A stretch of DNA of 32,991 bases from Anaerolineales bacterium (GCA_020630805.1 JAHDIM010000023.1:1-32991); one strand, 5' to 3'. Positions 9,231 to 17,376 are shown, counted from the stretch's first letter. Numbers and translations: made by a program. The notes: generated by a model from the sequence alone, not told the origin.

Positions 9231-9863
9231 ATGGAAATTACTTGGTACGGCTTGTCGTGTTTTCGCATCGTTGAACGTAATATTGCAACGATTGTGACCG
9301 ATCCCTATAGCGAAAAAATTGGGCTCAACGCTCTGAAACTCAAAGCCGATATTGTGACCTCAAGTCATGACGCGCCTGGACACAGCAATCTGGACTCTGT
9401 TCCAAAAGACGCGTTTGAAATCACTGGCCCTGGCGAATATGAAATTGGCGGGGTCTTCATTACAGCAGTCCAAACCCGCAAGCCTGGCACAAAAGCCCGC
9501 AAGAACACCGCATTTACGTTCGATTATGAATCGTTGACGGTGGCACATTTGGGTGATCTCAATCACGTTCCAAGTCAGTCTCGAATTGAAGCGCTTGGCA
9601 CAGTCGATATCGCACTTGTTCCCGTGGGTGGCGGCGAAGCACTCAACGCAACGCAAGCAGCAGAAGTCATCAGTCTGTTAGAGCCATCCATTGTGATCCC
9701 AATGCACTACAAAATTGCGGATCTCAATCTGAAATTGGACTCACTTAATAAGTTCCTCAAAGAAATGGGGATAGCCAAGAGCGAGCCAGTCCCTAGTTTC
9801 AAGATTACAAAGAGCGGTTTGCCCGAAGAAACGCAGGTCGTTGTCTTAGAACCAAAGCAGTAA
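9231..9863 (+). CDS. MBL-fold hydrolase-like protein, altered metal motif
   Basis: This 210-aa protein has the fold pattern of the UlaG-like branch of the metallo-beta-lactamase superfamily: MEITWYGLSCFRI at the start, ADIVTSSHDAPGH in the metal-motif position, AHLGDL (His106, Asp109) and VIPMHYK (His159). The usual HxHxDH metal motif is altered to His46-Asp-Ala-Pro-Gly-His51, so the second His and the Asp are missing while the outer His residues and the later ligands remain. It may bind one metal ion or use different ligands. A GGAG ribosome site lies 11 nt before the ATG. One nucleotide separates its stop from the ATG of the next gene, so the two are almost surely cotranscribed. Substrate is unknown. 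Confidence 0.75.
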   Translation: MEITWYGLSCFRIVERNIATIVTDPYSEKIGLNALKLKADIVTSSHDAPGHSNLDSVPKDAFEITGPGEYEIGGVFITAVQTRKPGTKARKNTAFTFDYESLTVAHLGDLNHVPSQSRIEALGTVDIALVPVGGGEALNATQAAEVISLLEPSIVIPMHYKIADLNLKLDSLNKFLKEMGIAKSEPVPSFKITKSGLPEETQVVVLEPKQ

Positions 9864-9864
9864 T

Positions 9865-10176
9865 ATGCCTAAAGGCCCTGCAAAGCTCCTGCTCAGTTGG
9901 GATATTAAATCCGACATGGAGCAAGACTTTTTTGAATTCAATCAGCGGTCGCTGCAACCAGAACTCGAACGGCTTGGAATTGAGCCAATTGAGGCTTGGT
10001 ACACCATTTTCGGGTCACAGCCTAACTTCATGGTGGAATGCGTCACAGAAAGCTTCGACTCGATGTTTACCATCCTAGATAGTGAAGCTTGGGATGACCT
10101 GCAAGGCGAACTGCTAAACTACGTCGATAATTTACAACAGAAAGTCGTCCACGCGCGAGGCGGCTTTCAGTTCTAA
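9865..10176 (+). CDS. conserved small protein, ferredoxin-like fold likely
   Basis: This 103-aa soluble protein has no signal peptide and no membrane segment. The order of predicted elements (KLLLSWDI strand, long helix around DFFEFNQRSLQPELERL, EAWYTIFG strand, FMVECVTE strand, helix DSEAWDDLQGELLNYV, final strand) resembles dimeric alpha-beta barrel or NIPSNAP-like folds. That likeness is by eye and I do not recognise a named family. It starts one nucleotide after the MBL gene, so it probably acts with that protein. A long inverted repeat begins 10 nt after its stop. Confidence 0.6.
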   Translation: MPKGPAKLLLSWDIKSDMEQDFFEFNQRSLQPELERLGIEPIEAWYTIFGSQPNFMVECVTESFDSMFTILDSEAWDDLQGELLNYVDNLQQKVVHARGGFQF

Positions 10177-10186
10177 CATCTAAAAT

Positions 10187-10257
10187 TTTTGATTTACGAT
10201 TTACGAAAGTTACTTCAATGTGACTAGTGTTCGTAAATCGTCATACGTAAATCAAAA
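10187..10257. repeat. imperfect long inverted repeat reaching the cysteine desulfurase start codon
   Basis: The left arm (10187-10207, TTTTGATTTACGATTTACGAA) pairs with a right arm at 10230-10257, apart from a short insertion in the right arm. The last base of the right arm is the A of the ATG at 10257. The arms are built from repeated GATTTACGA-type words. It fills the whole gap between two genes on the same strand. In RNA it could fold over the ribosome-binding region of the downstream gene. Confidence 0.7.
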
Positions 10258-11438
10258 TGCCCAGCTCAACCCGCATCTATTTAGATTACGCAGCAACAAC
10301 ACCCTGCGATCCAGCCGTGATCGAGGCGATGTTGCCGTATTTTAATGATGTGTTTGGCAACCCTTCTTCCATCCATCGCGATGGGCAAAAGAGCTGGCAG
10401 GCCGTTGAAAAAGCCCGCAAAAGCATTGCAACGGCATTGAACTGTAATGCAACTGAAATTGTGTTTACCAGCGGCGGCAGTGAGAGTGATAATCTCGCAC
10501 TCCGTGGTGCCGTCTTAGCAGCAACCGTTGCAACGCCCCATCTGATTACCACTAACGTCGAACACCATGCAATTGGGCACACCGTGTCCCAACTCGCAGA
10601 AGAGTTCGGCTGTACGGCGACGTACTTGCCTGTCAACAAATTTGGTCTTATTTCAGCGCAACAAGTTGCGGAAGCAATCCGTCCAGAGACAGTTATTGTT
10701 TCAGTGATCTACGCCAATAACGAAATTGGCACCATTCAACCGATTGCTGAAATTGCCGAAGTCTGCCGTGCGGCAGATGTATTGCTACACATTGATGCAG
10801 TTCAAGCAGGCAGTCAATTGGAGCTAGATGTCGATGCACTGGGCGTTGATCTGATGTCCCTTGGGGCACATAAGTTTTACGGCCCTAAAGGCGTTGGTGT
10901 GCTGTATATTCGCAACGGCACTGCGATCAATGTGATCCAAACCGGTGGTGCCCAGGAAAATGGCATGCGCGCGGGAACGCACAATGTCCCCCTGATTATC
11001 GGAATGGGTAAGGCTATTGAGTTGGTGCAAAAGCGGCGTGCCGCATATAACGCACACGTCAATAGCTTACGCGACCAACTCATTGACCGCGTCCTGTCCG
11101 AATTCGAAGACGTGCAATTGACTGGACACCCAACTAACCGTTTGCCCAACCACGCCAGCTTTGTCTTCAACAACGTAGACGGCAACGCCCTCCTCATGCA
11201 TCTTGACATGGCTGGAATTTCGGCAAGCTCAGGCTCAGCCTGTTCAACCGGAAATCCAGAACCGAGCGCGGTGATCAAAGCCCTTGGCTATTCAGAAAGT
11301 TGGCAACTGGGGTCACTACGGCTCACCGTTGGGCGTGACACCACACAAGATCACATTGATGCCGTACTTAGCGCCCTGCACGAAATTGTGCCGCGTTTGC
11401 GCAGCACTGAAGCACGCGTGTCGGCGGTGGCTGTATGA
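10257..11438 (+). CDS. cysteine desulfurase (NifS/IscS family)
   Basis: This PLP enzyme takes sulfur from cysteine, forming a persulfide on its own Cys, and hands it to acceptors. The 393-aa sequence shows the family features in order: YLDYAATTP at the start, TSGGSESDNLALRG, VEHHAIGHT with His104, HIDAVQAGSQ with the PLP-pairing Asp180, SLGAHKFYGPKGVG with PLP-binding Lys206, and SASSGSACSTGNPEPS with the catalytic Cys329. Its stop overlaps the start of mnmA by 4 nt, so the main acceptor is probably MnmA, for tRNA 2-thiouridine. An Fe-S role is also possible, but no iscU or sufU is nearby. No Shine-Dalgarno is visible before the ATG, where the inverted repeat lies. Confidence 0.93.
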   Translation: MPSSTRIYLDYAATTPCDPAVIEAMLPYFNDVFGNPSSIHRDGQKSWQAVEKARKSIATALNCNATEIVFTSGGSESDNLALRGAVLAATVATPHLITTNVEHHAIGHTVSQLAEEFGCTATYLPVNKFGLISAQQVAEAIRPETVIVSVIYANNEIGTIQPIAEIAEVCRAADVLLHIDAVQAGSQLELDVDALGVDLMSLGAHKFYGPKGVGVLYIRNGTAINVIQTGGAQENGMRAGTHNVPLIIGMGKAIELVQKRRAAYNAHVNSLRDQLIDRVLSEFEDVQLTGHPTNRLPNHASFVFNNVDGNALLMHLDMAGISASSGSACSTGNPEPSAVIKALGYSESWQLGSLRLTVGRDTTQDHIDAVLSALHEIVPRLRSTEARVSAVAV

Positions 11439-12532
11439 GTACACCCTATCTAGAACCCAAACGAGTCGTAGTCGCCATGTCCGGCGGCGTTGACAGTTCC
11501 GTCGCTGCCGCTTTGCTCGTTGAACAAGGCTATGAAGTCATCGGCTTGATGATGCGGCTCTGGAGTGAACCTGGCGCAGACAATACTAGCGGCAACGCTG
11601 CGAACAAGTGCTGCACACCAGAGGCAATGGGCAACGCCCGCTACATTGCCAATCAGCTTGATATTCCGTTTTATGTGATTGACACGCAAGACGTTTTTCG
11701 GCGAAAAATTGTCAACTTCTTTGTTGACGGCTATTCAAACGGCGTCACGCCGAATCCATGTGTGGAGTGTAACCGTCACATCCGCTGGGATTTCTTGCTC
11801 AACAAAGCGCTAGAGTTTGGCGCGACACATCTTGCAACCGGGCACTATGCCCAAGTCAAATACGCAGACGACCACTATCAACTCTGGCGCGGTGTCGACC
11901 GGCATAAAGACCAGTCGTATGTCTTGAGCGTGATGGGGCAACAGCAGTTGCAACGTGCACTGTTTCCTGTTGGCGGCATTCCAAAACCAGAAGTGCGTAA
12001 GCTCGCTGAAAAATTCGATCTCCCCGTTGCCAAAAAGCAAGACAGTCAAGACTTGTGCTTCTTGAAAGACAATGACTACCGTCGGTTCTTGCGTGACAAC
12101 GTGCCCAGCATTATGGATCATGGAGACATTGTGGACTCAAGCGGCACAGTGTTAGGGGAACACGTTGGCTTACCGAATTACACAATCGGCCAACGCCGTG
12201 GCATTGGCATTGCGGCGGCGCATCCTCTTTATGTCATTGGAAAAAACGCGCAAGCCAATACGCTAATTGTCGGGCCAAAAGAAGAACTCGGCACGCCAGC
12301 GCTCATCGCAAAGCGAGTGAACTGGGTAGACGGCGTCACGCCAGATGCGCCGCTTAAGGCATTGGTTCAAATTCGATACAAAGCCCAAGCTAGACCAGCA
12401 ACAGTGACGCCCTTGAGTGCCCACAGCATCAAAGTTGAATTTGATGATCCAGTCAGAGATGCCACGCCAGGCCAAGCGGCTGTTGTCTATGATGGTGACC
12501 GCTGTATTGCCGGAGGTATCATTTTCGAATGA
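11435..12532 (+). CDS. mnmA: tRNA-specific 2-thiouridylase
   Basis: MnmA makes the 2-thio group of U34 in Lys, Glu and Gln tRNAs, using ATP to adenylate the base and a Cys persulfide as sulfur donor. The 365-aa protein carries the PP-loop VAMSGGVDSSVA (SGGVDS at 16-21), the motif GVTPNPCVECN with Cys109, and KQDSQDLCFL with Cys208, which form the catalytic pair. TIGQRRGIGIA in the second half is also diagnostic. An extra short segment around NKCCTPEA (58-65) is a variation seen in some lineages. The ATG overlaps the stop of the desulfurase gene, as expected for translational coupling of sulfur donor and acceptor. The stop in turn overlaps the next start as ATGA. Confidence 0.96.
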   Translation: MSTPYLEPKRVVVAMSGGVDSSVAAALLVEQGYEVIGLMMRLWSEPGADNTSGNAANKCCTPEAMGNARYIANQLDIPFYVIDTQDVFRRKIVNFFVDGYSNGVTPNPCVECNRHIRWDFLLNKALEFGATHLATGHYAQVKYADDHYQLWRGVDRHKDQSYVLSVMGQQQLQRALFPVGGIPKPEVRKLAEKFDLPVAKKQDSQDLCFLKDNDYRRFLRDNVPSIMDHGDIVDSSGTVLGEHVGLPNYTIGQRRGIGIAAAHPLYVIGKNAQANTLIVGPKEELGTPALIAKRVNWVDGVTPDAPLKALVQIRYKAQARPATVTPLSAHSIKVEFDDPVRDATPGQAAVVYDGDRCIAGGIIFE

Positions 12533-12792
12533 CAACACTTTTCATTGGCACGCTCATGGCGATTGCAATTGGCGCTCTTGCTCACGTTGTTATTGGCGGT
12601 AATGTTGGCAAACTCATCGCGATGCTCATTGCCGCAGTCGTAGGATTTTGGGGCGGTCATCTACTTGGAGAACTCGGCATGAACTTCGTTTGGTTCAATA
12701 TAGGTGAATTGAATGCCCTGCCAGCCGCAGTGCTTAGCGCCATTTGTGCGGTCGGTACAAACTGGCTCATGCAACAAAATCCAGAACGGTAG
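12529..12792 (+). CDS. small three-helix membrane protein
   Basis: This 87-aa protein is almost wholly hydrophobic, with three predicted membrane helices (about residues 3-22, 27-48 and 61-80). Glycine-rich stretches such as VVIGGNVGKLIAMLIAAVVGFWGGHLLGELG resemble small GlsB/YeaQ-type membrane proteins, but that is a loose likeness. The start ATGA overlaps the mnmA stop, so it is cotranslated with the tRNA-thiolation genes. That coupling is probably operon economy. Function unknown. Confidence 0.6.
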   Translation: MTTLFIGTLMAIAIGALAHVVIGGNVGKLIAMLIAAVVGFWGGHLLGELGMNFVWFNIGELNALPAAVLSAICAVGTNWLMQQNPER

Positions 12793-12815
12793 AGCACAAA
12801 CTAATCAATATCTTC

Positions 12816-12821
12816 TATAAT
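12816..12821 (+). promoter_or_regulatory. candidate -10 box for a leaderless transcript
   Basis: TATAAT sits 7 nt before the ATG at 12829, so transcription would begin at or next to the start codon. There is no convincing -35 box. An AGGA at 12823-12826 is too close to the ATG to be a good ribosome site, which favours leaderless translation if the promoter is real. Confidence 0.3.
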
Positions 12822-12828
12822 CAGGAAT

Positions 12829-13278
12829 ATGGAAACAGAAGACGGCACCATTTATACCGAATACGGGCCTCCAAAACAAAGTAACACCATGCGCTGGGTT
12901 GTGATTGGCGCGATTGTTATTTTCATCTTGGTGATTGCCGCTGCCGTCGCGCTGAGTTGGGTGATGATCTCAAACCCAACGGTGACAGAAACCTTGCGCG
13001 ATGTTTTCATTATTTGGATGGCACTGGTTTCCATTCTGATTGGCGTAGCACTGGTCGTACTCATTATTCAAATTGCGCGACTGACCAATCTACTGCAACA
13101 CGAAATCAAACCTATTCTGGAAAACACCAATCAAACAATCAACACGGTGCGTGGCACGGCTGCGTTCGTGAGTGAAAATGTCTCGGAACCCATGGTACGT
13201 ATTAGCAGCACAGTTGCTGGCGTGACGCGGTTTGTGCAGTTACTCTCACCGGGACGCAGATCTAAACGCAAGCGATAA
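12829..13278 (+). CDS. two-helix membrane protein of unknown function
   Basis: This 149-aa protein has a short polar N-terminus, two strong membrane helices (about 21-47 and 60-87) and then an amphipathic, probably coiled-coil segment (about 88-130, LTNLLQHEIKPILENTNQTINTV...). It ends in a very basic tail (PGRRSKRKR). The pattern of membrane anchor plus repeated short polar helix resembles DUF948-type proteins often found next to YtxH genes, but I do not claim family membership. The next gene, a YtxH-like protein, follows after 15 nt, so the pair probably forms an envelope or stress-related unit. Confidence 0.6.
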   Translation: METEDGTIYTEYGPPKQSNTMRWVVIGAIVIFILVIAAAVALSWVMISNPTVTETLRDVFIIWMALVSILIGVALVVLIIQIARLTNLLQHEIKPILENTNQTINTVRGTAAFVSENVSEPMVRISSTVAGVTRFVQLLSPGRRSKRKR

Positions 13279-13293
13279 CATTAGGAGCTTATG

Positions 13294-13698
13294 ATGGCAC
13301 AAGATAATGGCGGCGATATCGGCGCATTTTTATCAGGATTTGTAATTGGTGGCTTGGTCGGCGCGGCAGTCGCGCTCGTCTTGGCACCACAGTCTGGCGA
13401 AGAAACTCGTCAAATTATTTCAGAACGCGGCATTGAATTGCGCGACCGTGGTCAAGTTTCATTGGAAACCAGCCGCGCCCGCATCAGCGAAACAACCACG
13501 CAAGTACGCGACCGCGCAGCAGGCATTAGTGAACAGGCCCGGAGTAAGGCTGTTGCCGCCCGTGATGCAAGTTCAGCCTCACTAAGCTCTGGCACCGAGC
13601 GTGCTAAGACAGTGATTGCCACTGGCTCAGAAAAAGCAAAGGAAACTTTGAAGAAAGTTACCCGCCGCAAGCCAGCTGACGACAGCGCAACTGCGTAG
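13294..13698 (+). CDS. YtxH-like protein
   Basis: The protein is 134 aa from this ATG. It has one glycine-rich membrane segment near the N-terminus, IGAFLSGFVIGGLVGAAVALVLAPQSGEETR, which is the hallmark of YtxH-type proteins (single helix ending in LAP.SG.E.R). The rest is a long, polar, repeating helix rich in Ala, Arg, Glu and Ser. Two adjacent ATGs (13291 and 13294) are possible. AGGAG at 13283-13287 gives better spacing to the second, so I chose that. YtxH proteins are linked to general stress in Bacillus, without a known activity. A GCAA-loop terminator follows the stop. Confidence 0.75.
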   Translation: MAQDNGGDIGAFLSGFVIGGLVGAAVALVLAPQSGEETRQIISERGIELRDRGQVSLETSRARISETTTQVRDRAAGISEQARSKAVAARDASSASLSSGTERAKTVIATGSEKAKETLKKVTRRKPADDSATA

Positions 13699-13726
13699 TC
13701 ACCAAAACTTATTACACAACTGAAGG

Positions 13727-13749
13727 CGGCGCAGCAATGCGCCGTTTTT
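13727..13749 (+). terminator. intrinsic terminator with GCAA tetraloop
   Basis: Stem CGGCGCA (13727-13733) pairs perfectly with TGCGCCG (13738-13744) around the stable GNRA-class loop GCAA, followed by TTTTT (13745-13749). It closes the transcript ending with the YtxH-like gene. Confidence 0.9.
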
Positions 13750-13772
13750 GTTCCCCTCCTCTTTTTACGGCC

Positions 13773-14420
13773 TTGAAGCTGCTCGCGCTCTCTGACGAAG
13801 TTGTTCCGTTCATCTACAGCGGTCAAATCAAAGCGCGCTTCAATGACGTTGATCTTGTCATTGCCTGTGGTGACCTCCCTTACTACTACTTAGAATTCGT
13901 CGTCTCCATGCTAGATGTGCCACTGGTATATGTGCATGGCAATCATGACCATCGCAAACAACGCATGAGCAATGACCGCATTGCAACGCACGCCGAAGGC
14001 TGTGTCAACATTGATGGCAAAGTTGGCACCTTCAAGGGATTGAATATTGCGGGCTTAGGCGGCAGTATTCGCTACCGACCTGACGGCGTACACCAATATA
14101 CAGAAAGCCAGATGTGGCGGCGCATATTACGCCAGACGCCGCAGCTCATAGGCCAGCGACTACTGTCCAAACCGCTAGATATTTTTGCTACACATTCACC
14201 GCCATTTGGTATCCACGACGGTGACGACCGCGCCCACACCGGCTTCAGGTCATTCCTCAAATACTTAGATCTATTCCAACCAAAGTTGATGATCCACGGC
14301 CATGTTCATTTGTATCGTGAGAAAAAACAGCCGGTGACGCAATACAACCAAACCACTATCATCAACATCTATCCATACCGTCTAATCTCGTACAGTCCAC
14401 ACACTGGGCAGTTTGCCTAA
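13773..14420 (+). CDS. metallophosphoesterase
   Basis: This calcineurin-like phosphoesterase is 215 aa from a TTG start. Motifs are LALSDEVVP (Asp8), IACGDLPYY (Asp34), VHGNHDHRK (Asn57, His58), FATHSPPFG (His141) and IHGHVHLY (His176, His178). The first motif is Asp-Glu instead of the usual Asp-X-His, so one metal ligand differs. The upstream ATG at 13737 is open in this frame but lies inside the terminator hairpin and adds 12 residues with no family character. The sequence beginning LKLLALSDE matches where such proteins start, hence the TTG. Substrate unknown. Confidence 0.8.
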   Translation: MKLLALSDEVVPFIYSGQIKARFNDVDLVIACGDLPYYYLEFVVSMLDVPLVYVHGNHDHRKQRMSNDRIATHAEGCVNIDGKVGTFKGLNIAGLGGSIRYRPDGVHQYTESQMWRRILRQTPQLIGQRLLSKPLDIFATHSPPFGIHDGDDRAHTGFRSFLKYLDLFQPKLMIHGHVHLYREKKQPVTQYNQTTIINIYPYRLISYSPHTGQFA

Positions 14421-14542
14421 TTCCGAAAATTTGGACCTTTAACTCAATAACCTAAGACCCCAGCAATGGGAAATCGTTTGCAGATTGCATACTATTGAAT
14501 AGAACGAATGTCTTTCAACATTCGAAGGTAGTAGGTAACGAT

Positions 14543-15442
14543 ATGAGTATGAGTTCGTATTTTCACGCACAAACGGAACAGGACTTCCGCCGTGCAAGAT
14601 TGAAATCTTTTGTCACAGACATCTGGGATTGGATGCAAGGTCGCTCACGTGAGCTGTTGTCTTATGAAACAGTAAAAAATGAGTTGCGCTTGGGTGGTGT
14701 TGTCTACCGAGGCACCAAAACCATCAAAGTGTCAGACATTGTCGGCAGCGTAGGCCGCTATGATGACTTTGATCGCTATTTCTTTCCCGCCAATGACCAT
14801 CTAAAAGATCGCTGGCGGCGGGTAGATATGGCCTATTATGACGCCATCAATTTGCCTCCCATTGTGGCCTATCAGGTCGGCGATGTTTACTTTGTTGTGG
14901 ATGGAAACCATCGCGTGTCTGTTGCAAAACAGCAGGGGATTGACTACATCGATGCCGAAATTCGCGAAGCGACCTGTGAAGTTCCACTGACCAAAGCAGA
15001 CTTGAGCATAGATAAGCTCCGGATTCTAGGCGCTAGAGCTGAATTTATTCGGCGCTCAAATGTGGATCAGCTTATTCCGCAAGAAGACTTTACAACCACT
15101 ATTCTAGATGGCTATCAGCAATTGACGCGGCATATTGCCGAACATCGCTACTTCATGGGGATTGACTTCCAACGTGACATTAGCGCTGAAGAAGCTGTGG
15201 TGCACTGGTATGAAACAATCTATTTGCCTCTGATGGAGTCAATTGATACGCACGCAGTCTTTGAAAAATTCCCGAAAGCAACCAAGACAGATCTGTACTT
15301 ATGGATTATGGAACGGTTGCATTACCTTAAAGAGCATCAGCCAGATGCTTCATTTGACACCGCGGTCGAAGACTACACCAGCTCTGAATCTGACGATCAC
15401 AACTATCTGTATCAGCCGCTAGCGCAGTTGCTTAGAAAATAA
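14543..15442 (+). CDS. ParB/sulfiredoxin-fold protein, DUF4032-like
   Basis: This 299-aa soluble protein has a ParB-like nuclease/sulfiredoxin-type domain at about 60-142, containing LPPIVAYQVGDVYFVVDGNHRVSVA with the GNHR motif at 121-124. A long helical C-terminal part includes KTDLYLWIMERLHYLKEH, which recalls DUF4032-type proteins; that match is from memory. The frame is open from a TTG at 14495. I chose the ATG at 14543 because AAGG/TAGG-like sequence lies just upstream and the extra residues have no family character. ParB-type domains can bind nucleotides or DNA; a role as regulator or enzyme is undecided. No clear promoter was found in 14421-14542. Confidence 0.65.
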   Translation: MSMSSYFHAQTEQDFRRARLKSFVTDIWDWMQGRSRELLSYETVKNELRLGGVVYRGTKTIKVSDIVGSVGRYDDFDRYFFPANDHLKDRWRRVDMAYYDAINLPPIVAYQVGDVYFVVDGNHRVSVAKQQGIDYIDAEIREATCEVPLTKADLSIDKLRILGARAEFIRRSNVDQLIPQEDFTTTILDGYQQLTRHIAEHRYFMGIDFQRDISAEEAVVHWYETIYLPLMESIDTHAVFEKFPKATKTDLYLWIMERLHYLKEHQPDASFDTAVEDYTSSESDDHNYLYQPLAQLLRK

Positions 15443-15551
15443 TGCGTTAGCGGCCCACCACACACTAGATGTTCACTTGCCCCACGCCTTACTAGTGATT
15501 TGCCAATCTTGAATATTAGGGGTTGAATATGTTGCTCTTGAAATCAAGCAC

Positions 15552-15630
15552 AGGAGCCACCTTGGCTCCGGGGACAGTTGCAGCCATATTCGCTGGAGCC
15601 GAGGTGGCTCCTCTGCCTTAGGCCAGCAGA
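15552..15630. repeat. REP-like palindromic element, copy A
   Basis: The left arm 15552-15569 (AGGAGCCACCTTGGCTCC) and right arm 15595-15612 pair over 18 nt with one G-U type mismatch. Each arm is itself nearly palindromic (GGAGCC...GGCTCC). A tail CTGCCTTAGGCCAGCAGA (15613-15630) follows. The same arms and tail recur at 29829-29907 with a different loop. It lies between two convergent genes. The rest of the 220-bp gap 15443-15662 holds nothing else I can name. Confidence 0.85.
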
Positions 15631-15662
15631 AAAGAAAACTCGTTTTTATCTACGACAAACCA

Positions 15663-17318
15663 CTAGTACAGAATAGTCGGCAACTGAGCACCATCATGCA
15701 GACGGATTTTCCGGATCGCAGCGCCGACATTACGTAGTACATCTCCTGCTAGCACACTGTCTGTAATCCCGGCTTTGTCTGCCGCCAGTTCGCCTGCTAC
15801 CCCATGTACGTACACACCAAGACAGGCAGCGTCACCAGGATCAACGCCCTGGGCAAGATACCCTGCAATCAAGCCAGCTAAAATGTCACCCGTGCCTGCT
15901 GTTGCCAAAGCCGCAGTCGCGAAAGGCGCAATCACGGCTTCACCCTTAGGCGTTGCGATTACGGTAAACGCGCCCTTCAACACCACAATCTTGCCCCACT
16001 TTTGCGCATACTCTTGCGCAATCGCAATCCGGTTGGTTTGAATTTCAGCAGTAGTCAAGCCTGTTAGCACCGCCATTTCACCAGGGTGCGGGGTCAAGAT
16101 ACTGTAATCAGGCAGTTTATCTGCCCACCCATCGATGTCGGCTAACAATTTCAATCCATCTGCGTCGACAACAATTGGAGGGAGTTCGAATGTGGTGGCA
16201 TCTGTCGTGGTTTTTTCAGCTTTGACAAAGCCTAAACCCGTTTTACCAGCCGACTTTTTCTCGCCAGCTAGCAATGCCGCAAGGAATTTCCGCGTTGTCG
16301 CCTCTACGCCCCAGCCCGGCCCAAGCAAGAGCGACTTCGCTTTCGGCAGGGCTTTTTGTACGATGCGCACTGCCGACTCGGAAATCACGCCATCGGTAAT
16401 GCCTAGTAAGAGCCAGGTCGCTTCTGGTAAATTCGCAGCCAACATTGGATACACCGCAGCTGGTCCTGCCACAGACACTAGTCCAGCACCTGACCGATAA
16501 GCACCTGCTGCAGCTAGATAGGCAGCGCCGGCATAATTCACGGAGCCAGCAACGACTAAAGCTGTTCCAAATGTTCCTTTGTGGCTATTGCGAGAGCGTT
16601 TAGGAAGCGCTGCCATTGCAGCAGCCATCGTTAACACTGGGGTGCCAGCCGCATCTAATTCAGGAAAAGATTTAGGCCAGCCAATTCCAACCAACTCTAG
16701 CGTGCCAACATAGTCTGCCGCTGGAAACTTAAACTGCCCTTGTTTTGCTGCGCCAAACGTGACGGTCACATCGGCGGCAAGTGCATGTGAATCAACTGCG
16801 CCCGTGTCTAAATCTATTCCGGTAGACGCATCTACCGCTAGGACCTGGGCCGTTGGCTGTAAGTTATGCCGAACAGTTCGTAACACTTCGCTGACGTTTT
16901 TACGCAAAGGTAGTTGAATGCCAGTCCCCAAAAGCGCATCAATGACAAGGTCTGCACTACGGACTAGATTTTGCAATACTCGCTGGCGCTGGTCATTTTC
17001 AGCATCAACCGCAAATACTCCTGATTCAACGGCTTCCCGATGCAGCGCAGACTCAGGCATTTGAGTAAGTGCATAGACCTTAGTTTCAACTCCAGCTTTC
17101 GCCAGATACCGCGCGGCGACTAGACCATCGCCACCATTGTTACCTTTGCCAACCAGCACTAACACCGTTTTGCCATCTGCTTCAGACAGCATTCTAAGTG
17201 CGGTTTGGGCGACAGCCGTGCCCGCAAGTTCCATCATTTCGGCATAGGAAACGTGGCCTTGCGCATCGGCAGCAGCTTCTAATGCTTGCATTTCTTCAAC
17301 AGAGACTATTTTTTGCAT
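15663..17318 (-). CDS. nnr: bifunctional NAD(P)HX epimerase / dehydratase
   Basis: Nnr repairs hydrated NADH and NADPH: the N-terminal YjeF-type domain converts R and S epimers, and the C-terminal ribokinase-like domain dehydrates the S form with ADP. In this 551-aa fusion the first domain is about residues 1-215, with GKGNNGGDGLVAARYL, DALLGTGIQ and VDASTGIDLDTG. The second (about 235-545) has NSHKGTFGTALVVAG, PHPGEMAVLTG, VLKGAFTVIA and ALATAGTGDILAGLIAG with the conserved GTGD. A Lys/Thr-rich insertion near residues 352-375 (EKKSAGKTGLGF...) is a small oddity. The gene stands alone behind a terminator. Confidence 0.95.
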   Translation of the reverse strand: MQKIVSVEEMQALEAAADAQGHVSYAEMMELAGTAVAQTALRMLSEADGKTVLVLVGKGNNGGDGLVAARYLAKAGVETKVYALTQMPESALHREAVESGVFAVDAENDQRQRVLQNLVRSADLVIDALLGTGIQLPLRKNVSEVLRTVRHNLQPTAQVLAVDASTGIDLDTGAVDSHALAADVTVTFGAAKQGQFKFPAADYVGTLELVGIGWPKSFPELDAAGTPVLTMAAAMAALPKRSRNSHKGTFGTALVVAGSVNYAGAAYLAAAGAYRSGAGLVSVAGPAAVYPMLAANLPEATWLLLGITDGVISESAVRIVQKALPKAKSLLLGPGWGVEATTRKFLAALLAGEKKSAGKTGLGFVKAEKTTTDATTFELPPIVVDADGLKLLADIDGWADKLPDYSILTPHPGEMAVLTGLTTAEIQTNRIAIAQEYAQKWGKIVVLKGAFTVIATPKGEAVIAPFATAALATAGTGDILAGLIAGYLAQGVDPGDAACLGVYVHGVAGELAADKAGITDSVLAGDVLRNVGAAIRKIRLHDGAQLPTILY

Positions 17319-17355
17319 AGCTGAATTGTAGCGAAATCATGTTAACGAAATAAAA

Positions 17356-17376
17356 AAGCCCTCAAATTGAGGGCTT
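17356..17376 (-). terminator. intrinsic terminator after the receiver gene
   Basis: Stem AAGCCCTC (17356-17363) pairs with GAGGGCTT (17369-17376) around AAATT. On the minus strand it runs into a TTTTTT tract, so it ends transcription from the response-regulator gene before nnr. Confidence 0.85.

Noticed and set aside
13737-13772. ATG at 13737 as start of the metallophosphoesterase
   Set aside because: It lies inside the terminator stem of the upstream operon, and its 12 extra residues match no family N-terminus. The TTG at 13773 fits better.
14495-14542. TTG at 14495 as start of the ParB-like protein
   Set aside because: The 16 extra residues look like translated leader, and a better-placed ATG with a purine-rich region lies at 14543.
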